Shown here: in pieces, positions 10,801 through 19,454 of the stretch
How the letters are laid out: the number at the start of each line of letters is the position of its first letter
Numbering within the stretch: the first letter of the stretch is position 1
Assembly (NCBI GenBank): GCA_000969725.1
Contig: JXSR01S022759.1
Source: Ophiothrix spiculata
Taxonomy: Eukaryota > Echinodermata > Ophiuroidea > Amphilepidida > Ophiotrichidae
Length of the DNA: 21,764 nt
Direction: 5' to 3' (one strand)
The notes under the pieces: model-generated
What the model saw: the letters and a program-made list of their open reading frames with translations, nothing else
The model's database searches: none
What the model was told of the DNA's origin: nothing
Program-made: the position numbers and the translations under genes

Positions 10801-12101
10801 ACTGAGATTGGAATTGAACTCTAAAATATTTTCAATATCCATCTTCATAAAATATTAAGCAGAATCTGACGAAAAATGCCAGTTTTTGAACGTTTGTTGC
10901 TCTGCTGTTTTAAAACTGTTCCAAGTAACAGACCTTGCACGACATGTGACGAACAGTCCGTCAACTAATGTGTACTGTGTAAACGTGCTTCAAGAAATGC
11001 TGTGATATGTGTAGCAATGCTTATTTGAATATCAACGGTGGGTTCATCATAAATCAACAATGTTACACTCGTGTATAAGGAGATATTGTGAGTATTTGAA
11101 TAACAGTTTTGCTTAAGTTAAAATAGTTCATGCCATTTAATCATTCAAGATTTTGGGACCAAAATATCCTGGATTGTTAAAAAACATAAATCAGGTCTTT
11201 CATTAGTTTGGCTTATTAAGTCACACATATGTTAGGCATAAATATACAGAGAGTTGTTTTTGCACAAGTTCACTGACATTAATCAGCTCATAAAACACAT
11301 TTAAAATTTATACAATCATTTTTAAATCAATAAATAAACTATACAATGATTTAAAAAAAGTCCATGGGTTAATAAAATATTTATGAACCATATGAAATGT
11401 TGAAGTTTCATCAAGTACTACAAACCATTTTGGGATTGAGGACTCCTTGTGATTGAAGTTTTCTCATTTTTGCAACCAAATCTTGGAATATGCTGCTCAT
11501 CAATATCATAACTCAAATGTCTATCCTGCAAAGTTGTCAAAAAGCTGGTGAAGACTCATCTTTAGTGAAGTCATCCTATCGACTGTACTTCTGCTTTTAT
11601 TGTAACATATCCTTGTTTGATGTTTTTATGCATTTTCAAATTTTTGGCTAGGAATATGTCATCATCATCATTACAAATTGACTACTAGTAGATAAGCCTA
11701 CAGGTAAAATAAAAATTTCTTGGACAATGTAAACAAAATTCCAGGGAATTGTATGTATACAATGTGTCAAACATATTGTCTACCCCAATGGCATTTACAA
11801 GAAGGTGCATGAAACAACTTTGAAAGATATCACTAAATATTACTCTGGTGCAATGCTAAATGGCGGGAGGTTTGGGTTCTTGAAACGGAGCCCTACAGTT
11901 TTATATTGGTTGTATAGAACTAAAGGACATAGAGATTATTGCAAAAATTACATCCCCTTTACTAGTAAATCAAGTTCATCAGCATTTAAATGTTTATTGT
12001 TCGATATTATAACCTCAACTACATACTATGATAGAAGCCACCAGGGATAGACAATACTTTGACACACCGTATACAAACAATGGGGCCCTGCACTGTGGAT
12101 T
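7877..12101. other. Long AT-rich stretch without a recognised gene
   Basis: This 4.2-kb stretch lies between the two terminal exons. I searched for a second copy of the WWSGAPF, NKNLW and AGKIL exons on the minus strand and found none. Several short open frames (for example 8369-8599 minus, 10586-10858 plus, 11805-12050 plus) have no recognisable motif or splice context. A short (AT)n run lies near 8038-8057. A 45-codon minus frame at about 11400-11540 has an acceptor-like TTTGCAG but only a weak donor. If the distal terminal exon is used, all of this is intron. Confidence 0.5.
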
Positions 12102-12107
12102 TTTATT
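12102..12107 (-). terminator. Polyadenylation signal AATAAA for the proximal terminal exon
   Basis: AATAAA on the minus strand about 80 bp after the TGA of the proximal HGSNAT-like exon, a normal distance for a short 3' UTR. Such hexamers are common by chance in AT-rich DNA; position is the support. Confidence 0.5.
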
Positions 12108-12187
12108 TACACTGTCCGATAAATTTTTGTTTGACCTGTTTGACCAAAAATAATATCCACCTTGGTAAAATGATTCCACAGGGCTCT

Positions 12188-12366
12188 TCATATCTTAATA
12201 AAGAAATCAGTCCAGTACATATAATATGCAATAAGAACCCATAATGATGATCCCAGGAGATCCATGGCTAAATACTCGGAATGCGTGTGATTATATGGCA
12301 CCCATGAGAATGGCAAATGTTCTTTGAGCAGCTCATGTCCGCAGTAAAGCACGATGGAATTCATAC
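12188..12366 (-). CDS. HGSNAT: HGSNAT-like acetyltransferase, proximal terminal exon with stop
   Basis: The 179-bp CDS codes the last 59 residues, starting GMNSIVLYCGHELL and ending TDFFIKI before TGA. Human HGSNAT ends with GMNSILVYVGHEVF, PFQW and FWKI, so length and motifs agree along the whole exon. It holds two hydrophobic segments (about residues 1-14 and 36-53), as expected for the last two membrane helices, and keeps the GHE triplet. The acceptor has a strong pyrimidine tract ending CTTCATCCAG. It joins the exon at 14525 in frame through a split Gly codon. An AATAAA lies about 80 bp after the stop. This is probably the standard C-terminus; the homologous exon at 3165 could replace it. 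Confidence 0.9.
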
Positions 12367-12458
12367 CTGGATGAAGAAAAAAAAGCAAAGCCAATAAAAT
12401 GTAGGTCAAGATTATGTGATTACTTGATTCATATGAGATGGTAAGCTAAGGCTGATTA

Positions 12459-12700
12459 CCCCGCTAGTGCCAAAGAGTTGAGTGTGCTTGAAATTCCCTT
12501 AGACAAGGAACTAACTGCTAATTGTCTCGTGGAAACTTGTACGAAACTCGGGGTGCTGATCCGGGCAGCGATGGTATGTATGTGGGCTGATCAAGGTTTA
12601 GCGCCCCTAGAGGTTGTCGCAGAACCTGAAATGATGCTTGGTGTGGAATGGAGCTTACTTGGGACATGGAGGCATAGCGCACTATAAATCTCCATTATTT
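12459..12700 (+). mobile_element. SINE fragment, plus orientation, head truncated
   Basis: The left member of an inverted pair. It begins at CCCCGCTAGTGCC, inside the part that follows the tRNA-like head in the partner, and ends CGCACTATAAATCTCC plus a T-rich tail. The final GCGCNxTATAAAT form resembles the 3' ends of L2-like LINEs, as in the LINE fragment at 13775-14377, which ends GCGCGGTATAAATG. The 69-codon frame inside it (12478-12687) is not a gene. Confidence 0.7.
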
Positions 12701-12892
12701 TTCTTTCTTTGTCAGTCAAAAACTATTGACTGCCTACGCCTAATGTGGCAGAAAAATGTAAGATTCGTATTGCATTGTAGTGTAATGTAGCGCTGGATAG
12801 AATGCAGAGCTGGGTCACTACACACCCGCACAGCACTGTTTCAGGCTTGATGCAATCTCTTAACTTAGCCGTAAGCTGAATTTTACATTAAA

Positions 12893-13112
12893 CATCATTT
12901 CAGGTTCTGTGGCAAAATTTAAGAGGCACCAAACCTTGATCAGACCACATATAAACCATCGCTGCCCAGATCAGCTCCCTGAGTTTCGTACATGTTTCCA
13001 TGAGACAACTAGTAGTTCTTGTGCAAGGGAATTTCAAGCACACTCAACTTTTGGCACCAGCGGGGCTCGTACTTTCTGCACCATAAGCGAGCGCCTAACC
13101 GTTTGAGCTAAC
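12893..13112 (-). mobile_element. tRNA-derived SINE, minus orientation, 3' part divergent
   Basis: Read on the minus strand it starts with a tRNA-like head: an A-box match TAGCTCAAACGG (13099-13110) and a degenerate B box AGTACGAGCCC (13063-13073). The body then repeats the sequence of 12459-12636 in opposite orientation, with about 175 bp of alignable sequence (for example GAGTGTGCTTGAAATTCCC). Beyond AACCTGAAATGATG the two copies diverge. Confidence 0.75.
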
Positions 13113-13774
13113 TTGACTGCTAAATGACCCAGTATGCGGAAAAATTTAAAACAAAAAATGATTATAGACAAGACTGAAAGACTTCATGAATGTAATTTTC
13201 AGCATATGATGTGTTTTTGAAATCATCTTTGCACAATTGCCTGATTTTGTTATGATTTATATTAAAATCTACTACAGACATTTAGCAATAAATACTAGCT
13301 GAATATAAATAATGATGAACCATGAAAATGTCTTGATTTATAATGAATACATGTAGCTCTTTAACATACAGAAAGCCAGTTGGGTTTGGCAGCAGTTTAA
13401 CCCTTCAACTGGTACAACTTTTACATACATATACAGCTAGCAATAAACACAAAATTTCTATGATAAGCTGTGATATTAACACATCATTTATCAAGAAAAT
13501 CCTTTCTATCAACCCAAATACAAGGTAAAAGTGATGCAAAATGTGAATTTTCCAGACTACTGATATTTTACATTGCTTTGTTGAGTTTGCCCTCCCCAAA
13601 CAGCATTGATATGTAATTGAAGTCTGTGCAAGACACTCCTGATAGTTTGAAATTCAGAGTAGCAGCTACATTACTTGTGACTCCTTCTTGAACTAGAACT
13701 TGGAAATATTTTATTAAATAACTGCAGCTTCTGAAGTGTGATATAAGGACACTTCAGTTTCTGAAGTGTGATAT
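13113..13774. other. Intronic sequence, nothing recognised
   Basis: Part of the intron between the exons at 14525 and 12366. The only structure seen is a two-copy 30-bp repeat at about 13729-13780 (TTCTGAAGTGTGATATAA in both copies) right before the LINE fragment. Confidence 0.45.
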
Positions 13775-13795
13775 AATGACGAAAAACCTCTATCT

Positions 13796-14218
13796 ATGAT
13801 GTTGTTAGGACAACTGGTTAATATCCAACGCACTGCAGCTCGCATTGTTACCAGAAAGCGGAAATATGATCCCATCTCTTATGACCTCGCAGAGTTGCAC
13901 TGGCTACCAATCAAGCAGTGTATTGACTTTAAAATCATTGTTCTTGTTTACAAATGCCTCAATCATACAGCGCCTAGTTATCTTGTGGAACTTCTTCAAG
14001 TGTCAATATCTCATCGTCGTCTACGCTCAAGCTCAACAGCTTCGTTCAAACTCACTGAGCACAAGACAAAGCGACTCACATTTGCTGATAGATCTTTTTC
14101 ATGTCATGGACCAAAATTGTGGGACTCATTACCAGAGCACATTAAGACAGCTTCCTCAATAGACAATTTCAAGAAACTTCTCAAGCATTATCTCTTCAAC
14201 CTAGCTTATAATCAGTAA
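13796..14218 (+). pseudogene. C-terminal fragment of LINE ORF2 reverse transcriptase
   Basis: A 140-codon open frame that matches the C-terminal thumb and tail of L2/CR1-type reverse transcriptases common in invertebrates. Recognisable pieces, in order, are RTAARIVTRKRKYDPIS, LHWLPIKQCIDFKIIVLVYK, LNHTAPSYL, a basic RRLRSSST, FADRSFSCHGPKLWDSLP and FKKLLKHYLFN near the end. The endonuclease domain and the catalytic FADD region are absent, so the fragment is dead by 5' truncation, though its frame is intact, which suggests fairly recent insertion. The first Met is only the first in the surviving frame. Confidence 0.88.
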
Positions 14219-14341
14219 CTGTTTTTGTATTACATTTTTGAACTGTTTGGTAGTGAACTATATTTTCATTCATTGTTTGGGTTTTATCAGGCGCCTTAGT
14301 GCAAATTTTTGTTTTTGGTTTTGGCGCGGTATAAATGTCAG

Positions 14342-14342
<1 letters not shown>

Positions 14343-14377
<35 letters not shown>
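14343..14377 (+). repeat. (TAG)11 microsatellite, LINE tail
   Basis: Eleven uninterrupted TAG units followed by TAA, directly after the LINE 3' UTR. It is probably the element's own tail, possibly lengthened by slippage. Confidence 0.92.
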
Positions 14378-14524
14378 ACGTATGCTTAGCTATTAGAATC
14401 ATAAACGATACAATAAATCACCTTAAAGTTCAAGGTCAACAAACTTGTGATGTAGATTGCAACAATCAAAAAGGATGATCCAAAAATGATGAAAAACAAA
14501 AATCTTATTATTATATATCCTTAC

Positions 14525-14637
14525 CTGGATAATAGAAGGGTGCCCCTGACCACCATTTTTTGACATCGATAGTGATATAACAGAAAGTTAATAAGATGAA
14601 ACCTGTTCCGGCCATTACCAAGACAAATGATGTGGAC
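14525..14637 (-). CDS. HGSNAT: HGSNAT-like acetyltransferase, penultimate exon
   Basis: The 113-bp exon completes the Trp of NKNLW and codes 37 further residues, starting STSFVLVMAG with a hydrophobic membrane segment (about residues 4-23) and ending IDVKKWWSGAPFYYP plus the first base of a Gly codon. The tail matches the conserved WTGTPFFYPGMNS region of human HGSNAT, cut by an intron inside the PG. The acceptor is TTTGCTCTCAG and the donor is CCAG|GTAAGG. The final phase (one base of the Gly codon) is exactly what both candidate terminal exons, 12188-12366 and 3165-3343, require, since each opens with GT ATG AAT. A LINE fragment lies antisense in the intron to the proximal terminal exon, and a 261-bp near-palindrome lies in the upstream intron. 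Confidence 0.9.
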
Positions 14638-14804
14638 CTGAGAGCAAATAGGAATAATCATAGATTTTAAAAAGGCACTAGACAAATTCAACATCATTCA
14701 CAAACATTTTTTAAAAACTTTTGAGATTTTTGAATCATTTGAAATGTCAAGTTTAACCCTTACGTACATATTAAAATATTTAGAGTTTCTTTCATATCAA
14801 ATCG

Positions 14805-15065
14805 TCATGTGAGTGCAAGAAAGTCGTATCTGCAATAGCTGCCATTTGTAATAAATTTTGATTGCACACTTTATTATCTCCAGTCTTGGGTCAGTGGTTC
14901 TTGAAATGGTTCTTCAGGTGACAGTGTCACCTGAAGAACCATTTCAAGATCCACTGACATAAGACAGGGAAATTTTCAGGGATTTTTCACATTCTTGTGA
15001 CAAGGAATAAAATAAATATAACTTAAGGCAGCTATTGCCGATACGACTTTCTTGCACTCACATGA
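14805..15065. mobile_element. Foldback element, near-palindromic along its whole length
   Basis: The outer arms (TCATGTGAGTGCAAGAAAG and following, about 14805-14844 against 15027-15065) and the inner arms both pair. The core, 14900-14948, is a perfect hairpin: 24-bp arms starting CTTGAAATGGTTCTTC with a one-base centre (14924). Between core and outer arms, GTCAGTGG and its complement also pair. The intermediate arms are more diverged than core and ends. It lies in the intron upstream of the penultimate exon, and transcription in either direction would give a long hairpin RNA. Confidence 0.85.
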
Positions 15066-15530
15066 AGAAATATCATCGGCGGCAATGATATACTTGGATT
15101 TATCAACAGATCCAATGTGACAATTTCAATTTCTTTTCATTTATCTGCAATTTAGGAAGTATAAAGAATGTTTACAAACAAACTATGCCTGTTTCTAAAT
15201 AATTACTACCAATGCATAGGGCATACTTTTAGAGAATACCACCATACTGATGAAGATCAACATGCAAAAAACAAAATACTAGTTTAGGCTTTTCTGAAGG
15301 TTTTAGACCAAATTTTAACAAAACTTGGTACTTGACACTATTATCTAAAATACTAAATAAAAAATTTACGAATGTTGTCAAATGCCCCTTTATAAGTAAT
15401 GTATGTTTGCAGCACAAATACTCTCAACTACAACAAGCTGTATGACTGACTTGATCTTACACACCACATACATGTATAACATTGATTCCATTAAATAATA
15501 GTACTGCAGGCCTTCATTTCTAAACATAGC
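15066..15530. other. Intronic sequence, nothing recognised
   Basis: AT-rich intronic DNA with no exon-like frame, RNA signal or inverted ends that I could identify. Confidence 0.4.
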
Positions 15531-15721
15531 AGGAGCTCTATCAATCACTCTCCTGAGTTTGGTGAGAAGAGTATTGAGGAGCTCAATTTCAAATATTCCT
15601 GTATGAGACAGTGTTTTTGAAATGGTGGTGAGGAGCTCGATGAAACACTCTCCTGAAATGTTGTTAAGGAGAACTGTAGGAGCTCATGTGCAATTGAGCT
15701 CCTCTGGTACTGCAAGTATAA
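15531..15721 (+). repeat. 100-bp imperfect tandem repeat rich in GAGCTC
   Basis: Copies begin AGGAGCTCTATCAATCACTC (15531) and AGGAGCTCGATGAAACACTC (15631), each followed by TCCTGA. Further GGAGCTC words occur at half-unit spacing, and the stretch ends with the inverted word TTGAGCTCCTC. The spacing is exact but the units are diverged. Confidence 0.55.
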
Positions 15722-16921
15722 TCATATTTGATTTAGATTTGAATCCAGGTTAATTAGCTATATGGATCAGGTCAGCTTCAATACAAAAATGTTGAACTCC
15801 AATATTTCATCCTCAGTGTGGTAAGAGGTAATGTATGTGATCACTGATCAACATTATTGTGGTTTGCAGTTAAGTATTAGGGTATATTAAATGTTACAGA
15901 AATATTCATTGATTGACAATTCTTGATGCAATCCCAAATAACGTACAAAGAGTTAGCCAAGTATTGAGCAATAGGTACAGTCAACCTTCGAAATAAGCTC
16001 TCCTGTTTCGTGGGGTTTTTACTAAAATTGAACAGTCATAAAGATGGTCATAATTTACACATACGCATGGACTGTGTAGATTCGCTCAATTGTTTGAATA
16101 TTCTGGATGTGATTTTTAGGGACCTTATTTAGAAGTTAGACTTTACTTCATGCCTTTATAAAAAACTAACTTTCTAAAAAATAGAGAGTGGCATAATATT
16201 TGATTATTTAAATTTTTTCAAGATTGCTTATTCTGTTCAAACAACTGGTTAAGTTTGGAAGAAGAAACTCTGTTGGTGAAATGTATAGGTTTATCATAAG
16301 ACATTAATCTTTAAGCTCGCGTCTCTCTACTTTGCCCAGCATAATCACCATCTGATCTGAAAATAACTGATATTTCATTCAAAACCACTTGACCTTGATA
16401 ATTGCCAGACTATTCCCATAGGACAATAATTGGATTAAATCTCTAGCTTTCTATCTGAATGGCTTAATCCAAGAAGTATGATCTTGTTTTGTGTTTTTAA
16501 TATAATCTGTTTACTATAACCAGGCCCCTGACACTTCGTTCCAGACATTTTACAGCTCCATTACTCTATGTAATTTTGATGCGAGAAAAACGAATGGTTA
16601 AAGAAACCATCGTTGAACCGTGGCTCCAATGTCACAGATTAACATTTGGGACATTGAGGGCAGTATTACCAAATATTTGATGGTGCACACAATCAATTCT
16701 TAACCAATGTAAACATAGCGGTAGGCATATTTCTAAACGTAAAATTCACGAAATTTTGTATAAAATACCAAAGCAAATGATTGAAAAATTATAAATAGGT
16801 CTACATCTCTCCTTAATCCAACTTTCCCATTTTCATTATCAAAATTTATACCCTTTAAGGATGATCAAAGATTGTCGCGGCTTTTTGCACGTACAAAAGC
16901 AATTATTCAACACAAATTTTT
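15722..16921. other. Intronic sequence, nothing recognised
   Basis: About 1.2 kb of AT-rich intron. I found no exon continuing the HGSNAT-like frame; none is needed, since the flanking exons join in phase. No structured repeat was identified. Confidence 0.45.
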
Positions 16922-17095
16922 CATCTGCCTCTGTGGCGCAAACGGTAGGGCTGCTATGCTTTCGTCCGAGAGGTGGGGGTTCGAGTCCCGGCAAGGTTGT
17001 AATGTTGTTTGCTGAAGAATTTTTAATTTAATCTAAATTGATCTATATTTAAAATAAAAATAATCTTGAAAAATAAAAAAAAAAAAAAAAAAAAA
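16922..17095 (+). mobile_element. tRNA-derived SINE with poly(A) tail
   Basis: The head has an A box (TGGCGCAAACGG) and a perfect B box (GGTTCGAGTCC), spaced as in a tRNA, so it could be transcribed by RNA polymerase III. The acceptor and T stems do not pair properly, so this is not a working tRNA. An AT-rich body of about 80 bp leads to a run of over 20 A (17075-17095). Promoter head, short body and A tail define a SINE or a retroposed tRNA-like transcript. It is sense-opposite to the host gene. Confidence 0.75.
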
Positions 17096-17146
17096 GAACA
17101 TCGACACCCACCGCAAATAACTGGTAGTGATAACTGGTAGTACGTA

Positions 17147-17617
17147 CAGTCAACACTGCTTAATCGGGATCCTCTTAAAAGGGGTGTTTGGTTAATTGAC
17201 GTATTCAGTCAGGAAACCGTTTCTTTATGTGTAAAATTGGCCTGTTAATCTGGACATTCCTCTCGATAAATGGGATAATTTTTGGCAAAATGCATTATTT
17301 AATGAACATTTCTCTAAAATTATGATGCCAAAGTTGATTTTATGCAAGTAAATTGCAATATGAGACAAAAACTAAAAATACAATCCCAAAATTCTGTTGA
17401 AAAACTCTACAAAAACCTTAGTCTATTCAAAAGTCTCTAAAATTCTTTCAGCTGTGTCCACTTTTTGTCAGCTCATGAATTTAGTGTATAAGTTTAGTGT
17501 TTTTGTGCCCTAAAAACATAACTTACAGCAATTTCTGTATTTTGCTTAATCGGAACAACTGGTTAATCTGGATATATTTGCTACTCCTGAGTTGTCCCAA
17601 TTAAGCGGCATCAACTG
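17147..17617. mobile_element. Pogo/Tigger-like MITE
   Basis: A 471-bp unit flanked by TA (17145-17146 and 17618-17619). Its ends are CAGTCAACACTGCTTAATCG on the left and inverted CAGTTGATGCCGCTTAATTG on the right, matching at 17 of the first 24 positions. CAGT termini with a GCTTAAT core and TA duplication fit pogo/Tigger elements. Internal words of the same kind (GGTTAATCTGG, GCTTAATCGG) sit near the right end. No transposase frame is present. Confidence 0.8.
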
Positions 17618-17756
17618 TAATTGTAATAAATTGACAAATAATTCACAAAATGCATTAAACAAACTTGATCTTTTCTTTTAACATTGTACATGTGATGCTA
17701 AATATGACTCTCTATATAGGCCAGACTGGCTATATGGATCTCCCATTTGGTCTCAA

Positions 17757-18080
17757 CCAAACAGCCACTGTCAGGAAAAGGTAAAGGGGACGGCTTGTAT
17801 TTCACAGGTCGGAGTGCCCATCTCTCTTACGAAGCATCTGGGCCAGACACTACAATTTGTTATATTTGCGGTGAGGGGTTCGCCACACCTCCTTCCCAGC
17901 GAGTCTGTTACCTTCCCAGCATTGAAGAAAGCCGGAACCCATTTGACACCCGAGTGGAGAGGAGCACATTACGGTAAGTATCTTGCTCAAGGACACTACA
18001 CACGCTGCCAACCGGATTCGAACCCTCAACTCTCAATGCCCAGTGATTAACAATCGAGGACTTATCCGCTAGGCTACGCA
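17757..18080 (-). mobile_element. tRNA-derived SINE with conserved core
   Basis: On the minus strand the head carries an A box (TAGCCTAGCGG, 18066-18076) and a perfect B box (GGTTCGAATCC, 18014-18024). The body has CCTTGAGCAAGATACTTACC, then CTCCACTCGGGTGT and AAATGGGTTCCGGC, phrases I associate with the central core of widespread tRNA-SINEs of marine animals (possibly the Deu type; not certain). The 3' limit is approximate. It is in the same orientation as the host gene and starts about 22 bp beyond the donor of the exon at 18103. The open frames here belong to the SINE and are not genes. Confidence 0.78.
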
Positions 18081-18102
18081 TGTCATTTGTCAGGAAACTT
18101 AC

Positions 18103-18173
18103 CATAAATTCTTATTGAGTGGTATCCAACCTTCTTCCCTGGAGCTCATGCACAACAGGGTACCAAGTCCACC
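18103..18173 (-). CDS. HGSNAT: HGSNAT-like acetyltransferase, internal exon (third from the end)
   Basis: The 71-bp exon codes GGLGTLLCMSS, then REEGWIPLNKNL and the first two bases of a Trp codon. It corresponds to the end of one membrane helix, the luminal loop and the very conserved IPxNKNLW motif of HGSNAT. The acceptor is CTTATCTTATCAG and the donor is TTTATG|GTAAGT. The exon begins in phase 0, fitting the exon at 21192, and ends after two codon bases, fitting the G that opens the exon at 14637 (TG+G = Trp). The motif, both splice signals and the phase agreement together make this a firm call. A tRNA-derived SINE begins only about 22 bp past the donor. Confidence 0.88.
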
Positions 18174-18331
18174 CTGATAAGATAAGAAAGTTTTGAAATA
18201 AACCATTAATTTGATTAGGTGACTGGTGTGATGCATACAAACATCTTTTATACTTTATGCATTCCATTTAAGTATGCATTGAAACAAACAATCTAATTAG
18301 TCAGTAGGTAACTTATGTGTATTTGAAGAGC

Positions 18332-18357
18332 TTGTTTCCAAAGCCTCTTACATCCAT
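18332..18357 (-). repeat. Dispersed motif ATGGATGTAAGAGGNTTTGG, copy 1 (inverted)
   Basis: On the minus strand this reads ATGGATGTAAGAGGCTTTGG followed by AAACAA. It pairs with copy 2 at 18524-18550 and could form a stem of about 20 bp. Confidence 0.7.
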
Positions 18358-18523
18358 TTTTCCTGAGAAAACAAGGAAATTTATTATGACATTTGTACGT
18401 TGTTATTTTGAATCAAGTTTGCAAGCAAATTAAGTATAATGATGTACTTGTTTACAATATTATGTTTACAGAAATCAGACTAATCACAATTATTTTTAAA
18501 ACTAATTAAAATATTTCAAAAAA

Positions 18524-18550
18524 ATGGATGTAAGAGGTTTTGTCACCAAA
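18524..18550 (+). repeat. Dispersed motif, copy 2
   Basis: ATGGATGTAAGAGGTTTTG, then TCACCAAA. It is inverted relative to copy 1. Confidence 0.75.
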
Positions 18551-18677
18551 CTCCATAATTAATCAATGGACAACAAACAAATAAATCAATTTCAGAAATT
18601 AAGATCATATTTTCAGTGTAAAATGATGTGATTTATTAACTAAAACATTCTCATCTATGTAGTAACACCTTTAAAGC

Positions 18678-18720
18678 CCAAAACCCACCCTAATTTCCAC
18701 CGCCCACCCACCCCATCCCC
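18678..18720 (-). promoter_or_regulatory. G-quadruplex motif 1 on the gene's sense strand
   Basis: The C-rich tract includes CCCACCCACCCCATCCCC (18703-18720). On the minus strand this gives four G runs of 3-4 with loops of 1-2 bases, a very strong quadruplex pattern in the pre-mRNA. Confidence 0.7.
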
Positions 18721-18862
18721 ACCATTCAAAGGTATGCTCAGCTAAAACCGTCCAGAAAGTGCACAAAAATGCAATAGCAACAGAGTGGTTCACGCAAATT
18801 GCGGCATGTTCACAGGCGTATGATAGGTTGTAAATAATTTGGCAAAGGGGTCTATGTCATAT

Positions 18863-18904
18863 CCCTCCCCCTCCTCCTCCGTTACCCCCACCTCCCACCC
18901 CATT
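18863..18904 (-). promoter_or_regulatory. G-quadruplex motif 2 on the gene's sense strand
   Basis: C runs in CCCTCCCCC and CCCCCACCTCCCACCCC become multiple G runs on the minus strand, separated by a short GGA-repeat portion. Several quadruplex registers are possible. Confidence 0.6.
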
Positions 18905-19021
18905 ACATACGCTTTCCTTTCCTTACTTGATTATAAAACAGTGTAATTTAACGGTTTCAGCATAATTTGTAAGTTTTCCTTCGTACATTTAGCTTATGAA
19001 TCTTGCTGATATACGAACCTT

Positions 19022-19048
19022 CCCCATCCCCCACCCCGTTTTCACCCC
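19022..19048 (-). promoter_or_regulatory. G-quadruplex motif 3 on the gene's sense strand
   Basis: CCCCATCCCCCACCCC followed by GTTTTCACCCC gives four G runs of at least four on the minus strand, with loops of 2, 1 and 7 bases. Confidence 0.65.
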
Positions 19049-19248
19049 TTTAATCAAAAACAACAACAACAAGATACAAGATCAGGGAGTACTAATCGAC
19101 CAGTGTATTGGATACATTATAAAAGCACAATGCATGCTGTCAAGTATGTAGTTACATGCAGTACTTGTCTAATTCAAATGTTGCTGGAAATGATAATTTT
19201 GGTTCCCTCAAACGATTCATTAGTTATGGTCCAATAACAACAACAGGC

Positions 19249-19454
19249 ATGGACATAAGAGGTTTTGACACAAAACTATTTTGGATGTAAGAGGTTTTGG
19301 AAACAAAGTCAATATTTGATTGACATTTTCAACAGATTATAGGCGGTTTTGTAACAAATCGTTATTATTGCTTGAAAGGTACGGTCAAGCACTGTATGTT
19401 TCAGGTTCAAACTCAAATTCCATAAAAATGGACGTAAGAGGTTTTGGAAACGGG
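19249..19454 (+). repeat. Cluster of four copies of the ATGGAYGTAAGAGGTTTTG motif
   Basis: Copies start at 19249 (ATGGACATAAGAGGTTTTG), 19282 (TGGATGTAAGAGGTTTTGG), 19333 (CAGATTATAGGCGGTTTTG, decayed) and 19428 (ATGGACGTAAGAGGTTTTGG). Several continue with RAAACAAA. Spacing is irregular (33, 51 and 95 bp), so this is not a simple tandem array. Confidence 0.7.

Larger units (their letters stand above)
13775..14377 (+). mobile_element. 5'-truncated LINE (L2/CR1-like), 3' end with (TAG)n tail
   Basis: A 3' fragment of a non-LTR retrotransposon lying antisense to the host gene within its intron. It holds the last ~140 residues of the reverse transcriptase ORF, about 125 bp of 3' UTR ending GGCGCGGTATAAATG, and a terminal microsatellite of eleven TAG units (14343-14375). 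Short tandem 3' tails in place of poly(A) are usual in the L2/CR1 group. No clear target duplication was found. Confidence 0.88.

Noticed and set aside
11400..11545. Minus-strand frame of 45 codons (containing DIDEQHIPRFGCKNEK) after an acceptor-like TTTGCAG
   Set aside because: The only donor is a weak GTTTGT, the protein matches nothing I know, and it does not fit the HGSNAT sequence.
12478..12687. 69-codon plus-strand open frame
   Set aside because: It is wholly inside the SINE fragment; the same sequence recurs inverted at 12893-13067.
16922..16996. A functional tRNA gene
   Set aside because: A and B boxes are present, but the acceptor and T stems do not pair, and an AT-rich body with poly(A) follows, so it is a SINE head.
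17747..18105. Three open frames of 65-78 codons
   Set aside because: They overlap the tRNA-derived SINE, and one runs into the HGSNAT exon in the wrong frame.
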